From Scortum barcoo (lineage: Eukaryota > Chordata > Actinopteri > Centrarchiformes > Terapontidae): 64,000 nucleotides of DNA. The stretch lies in assembly GCA_023238725.1 (NCBI GenBank), contig CM041550.1, positions 21,362,086-21,426,085 of the forward strand, read 5' to 3'. The translations under genes were made by a program, and so were the position numbers. The number at the start of each line of letters is the position of its first letter. Within the stretch, counting starts at the first letter, position 1. The notes beneath the pieces were generated by a model. It saw only the letters and a program-made list of their open reading frames with translations, was not told the DNA's origin and did not search any database. This document shows, in pieces, positions 36,901 through 49,000 of the stretch.

Positions 36901-39900
36901 AGCTTCAGCAGAAAGCATGGAAGAATTTGTGGTTGTTATTTTGTTCCATATTTAGGAATCTTTTTACAAAATGAAGGAAATCTTAAGTGCACAGACATGG
37001 TCTTTGTCTCTAATGTCATGGCACACTGCTGAGGGTTGCACTTAGCAAAGGGACCTCCTATTCAACTGAATCTTAAACAGGGTCTCTCCCATAGTGACAC
37101 AGTGCTACTAAGACACTAAACCTCAAGGGGGTGAACAGAGTGCCATATCAAAGGTATGTTACATTATCCAGCTTCTGGAAAGACAGCAACCAATTCAAAA
37201 TTGCTTTAAATTTACTGACATTAGTAAATTGATAACTGCATTTCAAGTTTACTATACTGCTTAGAATTTACACATCGTATTGCCGAAGAAAATAATCACT
37301 ATATAGTAATTTGCCATTGCTCATCACTGTTTTCTGTTCCACATTGTGGTGGGATATGTGGTGGGACCAGTTTAGGGGGTAACTCTGAAGTAAATACTTT
37401 ATGGACATTGGTAATTGCTGTACTGTGGGGTGGGGTTCAGTCATTGGCTTTTGCAGTTCTCTTATGTCATCAAGTTGTCACTAAGTGCTGGAGTATTTCC
37501 TCCAAAAGCACTTTTGGGATGCTTTTTTACTACAAGAGTGCAAAGCAGAAAGTGAATTTTTGTCAGATGGCTTTATCCATGGAGGCACTGTCTACTTCTT
37601 AAGAAGAACAGATATTTTTGCTGTCCAAAATGATGTTGACAATTTTAGCAATCTATATCTAAAAAGAGATCATAGTTACCTTTTCCCTGTCAGCTTTTTT
37701 TGATTGATCAGATTCACCATTCAGTATACTGGACACAGAACTGAAGATTTGTCCCATAGTTTCTCCTGACAGTATGCCCTTTTTCTTTAGTTTAGCCACA
37801 AGATCATCCACTGCAGTCTTCAGACCATCTACAGAGGATCCAGAGGACACTGTGTAATCCAGCACCTGAGGAGAAAAAAAAGCATTATCTGACTGCAGAG
37901 TAGTGTGAAGGACAATTTGAGCTTGTTCTGTCAGTACTCCCTTTTATTAATCATCATGTCTTTGACAGACCTGTGGCATTATAGTGGTGCTAGCTTCAAA
38001 ACTACAATTTTTTGCAGTTGCTGTAATAATTAGTTTGTAGTTGGAACTGCTGTCTCCGAGAGGAAGGAAGACATCCTTTACTTCATTGTTCCCACTGCAA
38101 CGCAGGTGCTTACCTGACAATTTCCAAAAAGGAAACAAGTTAGATTAAAATATTTACAGTAGATGAAGACAAGTAGATGAAAGTCATATAATCCCAGAAA
38201 TGTTTGTCTACTTATATTACTTACCATCATGAGTCTTAAAACAATACTGACAGTTAGAACAAGGAAAGTCCGTACTGCAAGATATGTTGAAAGCATCAAG
38301 GATTGTTCCAGTCTGTGGTGATATTGTACAATTAAGTCTACCAATGATGCTGGGCTTGGTGGGCTTGGTTACAGCAGTGGGCTTGGTGGACTTGGTTATA
38401 GCAGTGGTCTTGGTGGGTGTGGTTATAGCAGTGGTCTTGGTGGGTGTGGTTATAGCAGTGGTCTTGGTGGGTGTGGTTATAGCAGTGGTCTTGGTGGGTG
38501 TGGTTATAGCAGTAGTCTTGGTGGGTGTGGTTATAGCAGTGGTCTTGGTGGGTGTGGTGTGGTTATAGCAGTGGTCTTGGTGGGTGTGGTTATAGCAGTA
38601 GTCTTGGTGGGTGTGGTTATAGCAGTGGTCTTGGTGGGTGTGGTGACAGCAGTGGTCTTGGTGGGTGTGGTGACAGCAGTGGTCTTGGTGACAGCTGTGG
38701 GTGTGCCAGCTGATGTAGAGGCACTTTCAGGTGTGGTTGTTGTTTTTTCTCTAGTGGTAGCTGGGTAGCTAGTAGAAGATGTTGTATCTGTAGATGATGT
38801 CTTTATGGTGTACGTTTTGTAAACTGGTACTCCACTTCCTTTTTGGTATAAAAGGAAAAGGATATAATGTGTATTATTTCCAAGAAATAAAATGATACTT
38901 TGCAGATAACAGGTTTGTTAATCTAGATTAAATAATAGGACCAACAGCATTAAAACAATTCTTTTACATCAGAATAGTACTGGTGGCTCACTTCCTTGCA
39001 TTAATGAAACTTTATCCTTAGTTAACCAAGGATATACATGAGAAAACTACTTATCCATTACTTCTAGCGTTTTGCAACATTGGTGCAAATAAATAATTAT
39101 TCTGGAACCCAAAATATTATATCTCTGACCAAAACAAAAATAATTCCATGCTTTAACATCAATTTACTGAGTAATGTATACACACCAAAAATGGTCACCA
39201 CAGTGACATCCAGCTTCTTTGACTTGGCCAGTGCTAGATTTTTTGCATTCACAGTGTATTCAGTCCCACCATCCTGTCTCCCTGTTAGTGGCCTTTTCTT
39301 TGCTTCTGTGTAGCAGCTCTTTGTCTCATCCTATAAATGAATTAACATACAAAATCATTAAGTCAAGGCAAACAAGGTAATGCTTTTGCAACATTTAATA
39401 TTTAAAAAAAATAATTTATCAGATTTACTGGCCAGTTGTTGTCTTCTGGATCCTCAATGTACCACACAACTTTTAAACAATCAATTTGAACTAATTGACA
39501 ATCCATTCTAATTTTTGCATCCTTGTCCCCCTGTACTGGGTTACAGCCCTCCGTACATGTGAAACTATGATACAAAAAAATACATAGACAAATAATAAAC
39601 AAGACAAATAAACAAGACAAATAAAATACATAGAGAGTTTTGGTTAACACACAGCATGAATGTTTACTCTGAAAAATGCTGCCTGGGTTGAAATGTAAAA
39701 CAACTTTTTTATGCTTTATTCCATGACTGATAAAATTTGATTTGAATCACTCACATGAAACAACATCAGATTAGGTTGCAAGAAGTAGGCCTACCTTAGC
39801 ACAGATAACGTGTCAGTCACAGTGGCAGGGGCAAGGGTGATGCATATGGATTGTGTTTTCAACACCTCATTTTTACTTTTGTCTATCTCATTAAAATGAT

Positions 39901-40064
39901 ACTTATTAAATTCAAATGGATCTGGTAGGCAGCGTCCTTCAATGACACGAGTCAGTCCAGAGGAATCTCCCTGGCATTTGCAGGGATTCTCTGTGAATCA
40001 ACACGGAAAGTTATTATAACACTACAAATACAATTGACAAGCTGGTGTAAAAGATTTGAGAGTG

Positions 40065-40095
<31 letters not shown>

Positions 40096-43000
40096 AATGA
40101 TGAAAACTTTCCCTTAGGACATTTTGGAAAGCTGAGTGATTACACAAAATAGGAATCAAATGGTGTGTGTCTGCTAGTATGTCAGATAAACTAACTTACA
40201 AATACAGTAGGAGAGCCCCTGAGCAAATCATTAACTATTAGTGCTTTGTGGAGTTACACACAGTTGACCATTTCTGTACTGTGTTCAAGCTGGTCCTCGA
40301 CATTGGTAAGTTAAGGCTAACGTTAATATCTCTAGCATGCTCTTTATTAGATTTGGGAAAGTTTATGCTTCAGCAACCCAAACCAATCACTCTGGTTATG
40401 TTAATATTAGGAACTGGTTTGTAGTGGGTGGGGCTAACACGCCAATAGTGTGCCATTAAACTATTGCAGAAGCAGATGGTGCAGCAAGGTGACGTAAGTA
40501 AATGAGCGCCAGTCAAAGCTCAAATGGTGAAAAGAAATGTCTTTTCCACATTTTCTGCTTTTTTTTTTAATGTGCAAATTGAAAATGCACATGATCACAG
40601 GAAAATCACCCAGCAAAATAGAGAGTGGTCACTGAGAAACCAAAGGCTTCATTTGTTGACATCTTTTTGAAATCAAAGGCCCATTGCTTTGAGAATGACT
40701 AGCATTTTAAGTCTTACTTTAAGAACAAGAGTAACAAGAGCAGAATTCTTACTGCATGTCCATTCAAATCTTTTGTTGACATCTTCTTTGGGTGGGTTAT
40801 CTAATGAAAGTGTGACATTTTGATTCTTGTCAGGTACTGAATCTGAGGGCATTGCAGTGATTCCATTTGACGATCTGGCCACTCTGATATGTTTCTCTCT
40901 CTGAAAATGAAAATGTACAAAAAGCAATTGGGAGAGATGGAGAGGGTAAGTATTCCTCTGTGTAAATATAAAATACCTCTACTGTCGAATTTAAAAAGAA
41001 AACATTTTACCGGTCTCTTCTTAAATGTGAACAAATAGCCATCATGACCATTAGGTGTGACAACCGAGTCCTTGCCACATGAAGGAAGAACATCAACTTC
41101 CAAAGCGGAGAAGACATTCCATGCTCTGAGTTTCACTTGTACAGGTCCTGTAGCAAAACAACAATTAATAGAAACAAGGAATATTCTGCTCATGTAAAAG
41201 AAACTGCAAATATATACAAGGGATACACATTATGGTATTTCCTCAGATTGCTTCACAAATCTGCCTCATTTGTGGCCCCCGTTTTTGATGTGTGCCGTAC
41301 CTTGAACAGGGTGTCGAATATGAAAAATTTCCTTCCTTGTGTTCATTTCTCTAGACTCAGAGTATGAGCTGTTGTCTCCAGTCAGACGGAGGAGGAGCAG
41401 CACAGGTGCTCCCCGTTCCAGCGAAACACCGATGGTAATTTCTGGAGAGTCTAGACAGTCATGCTTCTCCGACAACGCAGAGGCCTGAAGCCCGGCTACC
41501 TTCTCCAACACACACATCTGAATGTGATTCACAAAACGAAGAAACACATGAATTACCCTTTCTTATCGCTTGTCTTGTCTCCATATCATTACGCGTTACT
41601 CTACACTCACATGAGAGAAAGAGAGAGTGAGTTATTATTAACCGATTATTAGTAAATGGTAAAATATTAATCAAGAATATATTAATGGTTAACCACTGGT
41701 TAATGGTTAACAGCTTAATTCATAAAATTCCTCAAGTGTTTTAGTGCATTAATAATCTTATGGTTTCATTGGTATTTCTCTTCTTGAGCTATTGGTAATT
41801 CTAAATGATTAATTTATTAATGGAAGGCTGTGTAATTTTTGACCACTAGTAGTGCTATAGAGCAATTTTATGAGTGGATCCCCATTTTCTTTGCTCTAGG
41901 CATGTGATAAAACATCCATGCCAACAGTCTCACACTATTCTGTGACTGGCAGTGGCTGGTAGTAAACATGGAGGTTACTAATGCAAATTTAAAAAAATCG
42001 TCAGTTCATTCCAAATTTATCCTTGCAGATATTTTGTGAGGAAGGAAATGCATTCAATATGTTTGCTAAGCCTCAGGGATACACACATAATGAGTTTGGT
42101 GTGAAACAGAGAAGAGTGTTCACAAGAGGCACTCAGGCGGCAGTGTAGATTCCTGAAGTCTAACTTTGATCAAAGTTTACTTAATTATGCATTTTTAGAC
42201 CATGTTTGAGTGTTTACAAGTATACACAGTCTGCACAGTCTTTGTAAAATGTTACTCAGAGGCACATTAATGAATTCAAATTAAAATAATGTATTATTCT
42301 AATCATTCTTTATTTACAGCCTTCCCTTATAATGATCTTTATTTGATCCTGAACTGTGAAGCACTTTGTAAAGTCTGTTTTCATAAGAGCTCTATAGATT
42401 AATCACTGATCACCTGTCTGAAGTTTAAAAATGACGGCATAAGTATGATGGTGGTTTGCACTAACATGTGATGAATTAGTGGTAAAGGCACTATAAATGG
42501 CCACACGTGCGTAATGGCAGCTGTTCTGGTGCTGTTGGAGGACAATGCCAATGCAACATATATTAAATTGCACTTTTCCTTCTTTTCATTGACAATGAAA
42601 TTGGTGGTGGAGGAGGCACAATTATATAAATGGAAAGGGATGTTTAAGGGCTTTTCTAAATCCATTTATAGCTGATTGTGGTAGTGGAAAGGAGTCTTGT
42701 GCACCCAGTTTTTGTCATGAATCTACATATGAATCTGGCCGCTGGAATTTATAGATATGCCTCCTCTCAGGTGAAGAGCTGTTATAATTAAAGGTCAAAT
42801 GCAATTTCTAATTGAGAGATCAGCTCCTTAATCAAACTTTCAAACCAAACTCAATTAATGTTTATTTACCTGCAGGTCTGTGGACACTTCAGGGAAAGTT
42901 ACCATGTTAGATGCATGGAGGGTCAGCTTGTGGCAGCCAGGCCCAAGATGCCTCAGCATTTCAGCTATCATTGTGATGTTCTGGGAAACGTTTCCTCTGT

Positions 43001-46000
43001 GCACAGATAAACCAGACAACAACGTTTCATCCCTCTGGATTCTGTAGGTCACATTTGTACCTACAGAAAGAAGAGAAAAAAATAATAATATAATTAAACA
43101 TGAATATAATACAAACACCAAAGCCTGATGCTTTCGAGCAGCAAATTCAAATTGAACAGGCTAAATTATGGTATATTATGGCCATCTTGGTACCTACCTG
43201 CTTTTACCTCCATTTGAATTTGAAACGGCTCTTGGTAAAGGGCTTTGCAGTTGGTTGCATGAAAAGACAATTTCGCAGCATAGCACCTGATGACAGCAGG
43301 ACCTGTGATGGGCTCTTGAATGGTAATTATTTTCTGCGCTCTTATGTGCATGTCATTGCTGGTACATTCAACGGCCACAACAAATATACTTGGATGTGTA
43401 TATCTGTGCATCACAGTGCTCTCCAATCTGAAAAAAAGCACATATGAAGTCAGTTACCAGCGGCCACAGTGTGTCCCGCTTGCTTTCTGGGGAAAAAAGA
43501 AATAATGAATACATCACACAAACTAGACACTCCTTAAAAGTCAAATCAGGCATTTTCTTAGTAGAGATATTTTCACATAAATCATTAAATTTCACTCGAC
43601 GGTATAGGCCTTGACATACAGTCTATTGCAGCTAGTCTATCATTGTCGCCTATTACTGCTGTTGATGAGATGAGTCTGTTGAGTCACAATATAAAGTAGG
43701 ACTACAGTATTTAAAGTTGCTGCTCACCCCTCTGGACTGTGCAGATAAATGACATAGCCATCTCCAGTAGTCAGCTTGCAGCTAATGTTTCCCCACGGCG
43801 AATGGAGAAGCCACTCCACGCTGATGCCGACGTCTTCAGAGACAGCAGCCACACTGCGCACTGACAGCGTGAGCCCTGGAGGGAAGGAAATGACCACACC
43901 AGAGTGAAATTTTGCGTGTGTGTGTGTGTTTGTATATGTGTGTGGATGTGCGGAGGAGGTCACAATTATCACAGGCAGAAGTTCTCAAAAGGGCTTTAGA
44001 TAGGGCAGATAAACCTGTTATAAGTAGAACAAAATATGACCATGTTTTTTCTTAATTTCGATAGGTCATCTTCATGAAATGGATAGTTGTAACAAAAACA
44101 TTTCATACAGCAAAATACAGCAAAAAGTGATAAAACTGACACAGCCCATAGGTGAAAAAAAAAACAATCTGGAGATTGGGTGGGCATGAATATATTATAA
44201 AACAATGGCCAAGAGGCTTTTAAATACAGATACTATAGGCAGAAGTTGAATTAATTTTGAATTAATGTTTTGAAACACATTAATTCAAAATGTGAATTAA
44301 TGTGTGTCAGACTTGGACTCTTTTTTTCTTTTTGAAAAAGAAAATTCTCATGTCCTCTATCATCTGTAAGTTGGGGTGTTGGTGAAATTGCTAACATTTC
44401 TGCTGAGCTGCTGGCTGTGTGATTTGGTTTTAGAGAGAGTAAGGAGAGGAAAAGGGAGAGGGAGATGGAAGGGGGCCTGTGAGCTTGAGTGGCTGCTGTT
44501 TCTATGAAGTTTTTGTGTTTTTAATGTAACATTAGTTTTCAGTAAAGAGTGGGAGCGGGGGCGACATGTCCCCTGCGTCTCCACCAGAAATTAAGCTCCC
44601 ATGACCACAAGTGCCTGTAACCAACCAGGCTTCCATTAAAGCAGATGAACACAGTCCTCATCGTCCCAGCAGACAGCAGAGAGGCATAGCTACTACAGGG
44701 AAATTTAATCCAAAACTAACGAGGCAGCACCTGAGACCACTAACGTGACTTATTTGTTTTTTTCCGTCTCAGTCCCATCTTTTGCTTTCATGAGAAAGAG
44801 CTCTCTTTCCTTTTCAGCTGCTTTGTAAGTGACTGCATCACTCATTTCCAAATAACTAGATAAGATGAAATAAACAGACTGAATGAATATGTCCTTCATT
44901 ACATTTTATTTTCTTAAACGAGTCATGATCCAGGAGCGTGCTGAAAATGTGTAGTTGATGGAAAGCATCTTTTAGGGTTGACTGGGTTTGACTGGCCTAC
45001 ACTTGTTTTTGTAGAGTGTAATTCACAAGGACAGGATACAGTAGGGCATTAAGACATTAATGAGAATATAGTGGTTGATAGAACATTAAAATGATAAAAA
45101 AGTATTTGAAGGGCGCATAAAATAAATTCTGTGAATTCTTTCATGAGAACATAACTGTGTGTATCGGTGTTCTTTGTTCTGTATGGCCTCGAACTTGAAC
45201 TGATAGTTTAGCTGTTTGCTTAAAGTGTTTCAGAACCGAGCATAGACCGAGCAAAAACACACTGAAGTCTGGGGAACATGGCACATGTAGGTTCGTGAAA
45301 GGACATTTTGAGGCCTTTCGGGTTTACTGCTTCATGCTAACTCAACACTCAACACAGTGGAGCCAGAAAAAAACAAATTCAGTAAAAATAATCCTTTTTC
45401 ACTACTAAGTCACTTGTCATAGCAGGGAAAACATTGGTGTTACGTATAACATTAATGATGGCTGACAGTGAAGCAGTACAAATAATAACAAGATCCTGAA
45501 CCAGAACATTAAAAATATTATTTACAGTTGTGATTTCCAGCTGCAACATGTCAAGATGTTTACTGGAGTGAAACTGACAGGCGAGCTTCAGGCTGATTGT
45601 GACAGACTAGACTCATATCAATCAAATAAACAACTCATAGTCTTATCAAGCCTGAAAGTCTTTTGACTTACTTACTTAGTGATTTCTTAGTGAGTACTGG
45701 ATGTGGATTGTATGATTATAATTAGGGAATATATTTACCCTGACCTACCATCTTTGCAGTTGTAGTCCAAAGACAGATAGCTCCCGAGCTGAGGACAGGG
45801 TTCAACCAAGGGTTCAACCTCAGCAATGAGGCAGACCTGACGGCCGTGGCAGCGAGCTGAGAAACACAGGGAAAACATAATCATGTGCTGATAACACACA
45901 CAGCACAGAGAATGAAGTAACTGCTTTGTTTTGATATATAACTAACAATATGTTGCTCAGCTAACAATCCTACAAATAGCAGCTGACAGTATCATCAACA

Positions 46001-49000
46001 TTAATTATCATCAGAAATACTGTGCACTTGTGCGATGACACACACACACACTATGGCTATGGACTGCTCATATTCAGTTTCTCGCTCAAGGGCACTTTCA
46101 TTATGCAGGCAGGAGGAAACCCTGTGACCACTGGACAACCTGCGTGACCACTTAAGCCTCAGCCACCTCGGCGTCGTGTGGATTTGGACTGACACCTTCC
46201 AGGTCTGCTGCCTGATTGGTTGGTCGATATGCTCTTGTCCGACCAAAATCGAAAATGATCGTTGGTTTTACTCTCATCAGCAGAAAAGAGAGATGTGAAC
46301 TTTGCACACAGCAGGTTTCTTATTTTAGCTCAACGACCAACATCTGTCATCATCTTTTTTTCAAGTTGTCAGATATGCTGTTAACTTGCATGTTTAAACA
46401 GCCTCATGGTTTTGTTTGAACTGCCCACATATAACCGTGACCCTGTGCCACAGCTTTGACAGCTCCAGGCGGCTCAGCTCATCTCAGTTATAGACAGTAT
46501 GGGCCGGAGCTAGAGTAGAAATGGGTGTTGGTGTTGTACTGGAGTGCATTATATTGAAATAGCCTGCCCTTCTTGTGAGGGGGGAGAATATTAAAATTAT
46601 TAATTTATTATATTATTAAATTATTACAATTTTTCAATATAATGCACTTCAGTATAACAACACCACCCACTATGACCTCAGTAATAAACACAAAGTAGAA
46701 TTGTCACCTTTTTGACCACAAAAAAAAAGAAAAACCACGCTTTGAAAAAGTAGAAATTATAGCAGAGCTGTTGAACCGGATCACATCAGACTGTAGAGGT
46801 GTACTTAATGTTTATATTTTATTATTAATGGTCAGTTTGAGTCAGTAAAGTCTTTTAAAATGTTAAGCTGCTGTAGATCGAAACTGTTTTGCACAGATAA
46901 CCTGCACCAGTCTGAGGTGTTATTTTCTAATCCTTCCTGTTCATCAAGGGACAATTAATGTTAGAATTATAAATTGTTCAAATGCTGGGAAAGGCAGCAG
47001 TGAACAGGATGAGCCAGTTTGGGGAATGAATGGCTGGAAGGTCTGCTTTTGCACTCATCACTTAAGTGCATGAGTCAATATTTACTCTAACATGGATGAA
47101 TATAATCTGAATATCATCTGAATATCACAAATATCATCATGTCTCTTAAAGGCTAAACACATCCACAAATGTCCCAAAGGGCACTTATTCTTTGCAAACA
47201 ATGGCCTGTAGAGAGACAATGTGTGCTTTGTGATATCGGATAATGACTTCTTTCAAAAAGTGGATTGGATGTCATGCATTTCTTTTATCCATTTCATGAG
47301 GCACAAGTCTTTGTTTTCCCATTCTGATATTTTTCCTTTTGAGTTCAGCTGAGGGAGTATAATAAAACTGAGAGCGGTTATTGTGAAGGTCAGATAATAG
47401 CTCTGAATAAGGTAATTGTGTAACATTCAAGTATCATAACAAGATTAACCACTAAATTATTTGGAAATAATTCATGTTTTTATTGCACACAAGGACTATT
47501 TGACTCTGTTTTACCTGCTAATGATTCGACAACATCCACCCAGCCACACTGATGTTCTGTGGGTGTTGTCGATGGGGAGCGTGTGGATCGGCAGTAATGA
47601 ATGTTCCTGCGACCGTAGAAGCCGCCATCTATCATTAAGACTTGACCAGAACCACACTGTAGAGTGACGTTACCACCCGCACACACAATGGATCTCCCAG
47701 ACTCTGGGAAGAATATAAAGCAACAGAAAGTGGTAATTCATCATAGAGTGACTCAGTATGCTCTGTTTCTTTCATGATTTGACTCAGAATATGTACCAAA
47801 CTGGCAGATAAAATGCAGCTTTTCATTGCAGGCTCTTGTGGCTTTCCACTGGAAGCCAGAGTCTCTCTGTATGTGTCCACAAGCTGCTCCCGGCTTTGGA
47901 CTGCTCACCCAGTTTGAAAAGGTGATATGTGAACCGTCCAGCCAAGACAGAGGACCTGAGGATGGAACAAACCACTGCTGAACACATAAACAGTAATAGT
48001 TAAATATAGTATAGTTATACTAATACTAGAGTGTCCATGAAAAACACGATGTTTTTTATCACAGTTTTCTCGCACTTCAGATATACCTCTGACCCTTAAG
48101 GGCTACATGGCCAGCCTTTCAGTCTTGATATTTCTTAGAACAGCATTCACTGATTTAAAGGAAAAGGCTTGGAGAATTTCTTATTATCATCAAAAGATTA
48201 AACCACCAATAAATGTATCTTGCTTGACTTACTGTACTGATGGCTGGGGCTTGTTCAGTTTTAATTCTGTCTGACATATATCACCAAGAAAACTATGTTG
48301 GTATTGATGACACTGCTCTTACCCAGTTTCGCTCCTATGTCTCTGACAGCTCTTCCTCTGTTGTATTTAAAGAATTCCCCTCATCCCCAGCCCACCTCTC
48401 ATGTGGTGCTCCACAGAGGTCAGTTCTTGGGCCTATACTGTTTTGTCTGTATGTTTTTTCTCAGGTAATCAATAGGTATATAATATTAATTTCCACTGTT
48501 ATGACACCTGACTGGCAGTGACATATTTTCTAGTGTTATGGCTTGTCTCTTTGATATCAACTGCTGGATATCACAAAACGTCCTCCGTCTCGGTGGTTCC
48601 AAATCTGAGGTCATCTATTCTGGAACATGGTTTTGTGAACCTGTCTTCTTAATGTTGAGCACTCTGCCTGTAATGTGGGTGTGATCTTTGAATCTGAGCT
48701 TTGTTTTAACATACAAATCACCAATCAAGTACAATCATGCTTTTTTTTATTTTTTTATTTTATTATTTCTTCTCTATCATGTTTTATGCTCTATGTGTTA
48801 TTTTATGTTTTTACTGTTTTTGAGTGCGTATATTATTTTTTTTTGTTGGTCTGTAAATTGCTTGAAAATCAACTGTATTGTCAAAAGTGCTATACAGTAC
48901 AAATAAAGTTAAATATTCATGATTTATCGTCTTCCAAAAACTATTTATAACTATTATGACAGTTATGAGCTTCATTGTCCCACTGGGTGATATGTTTCTT

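Noticed and set aside
38401..38700. CRISPR-like regular array
   Set aside because: Units are contiguous 27-base repeats without unique spacers and encode a mucin linker.
38284..38768. Plus-strand hydrophobic repeat protein (VVIAVVLVG units)
   Set aside because: It is the antisense shadow of the Thr/Pro-coding minisatellite in pkd1l2 exon 14, which fits splice phases on the minus strand.
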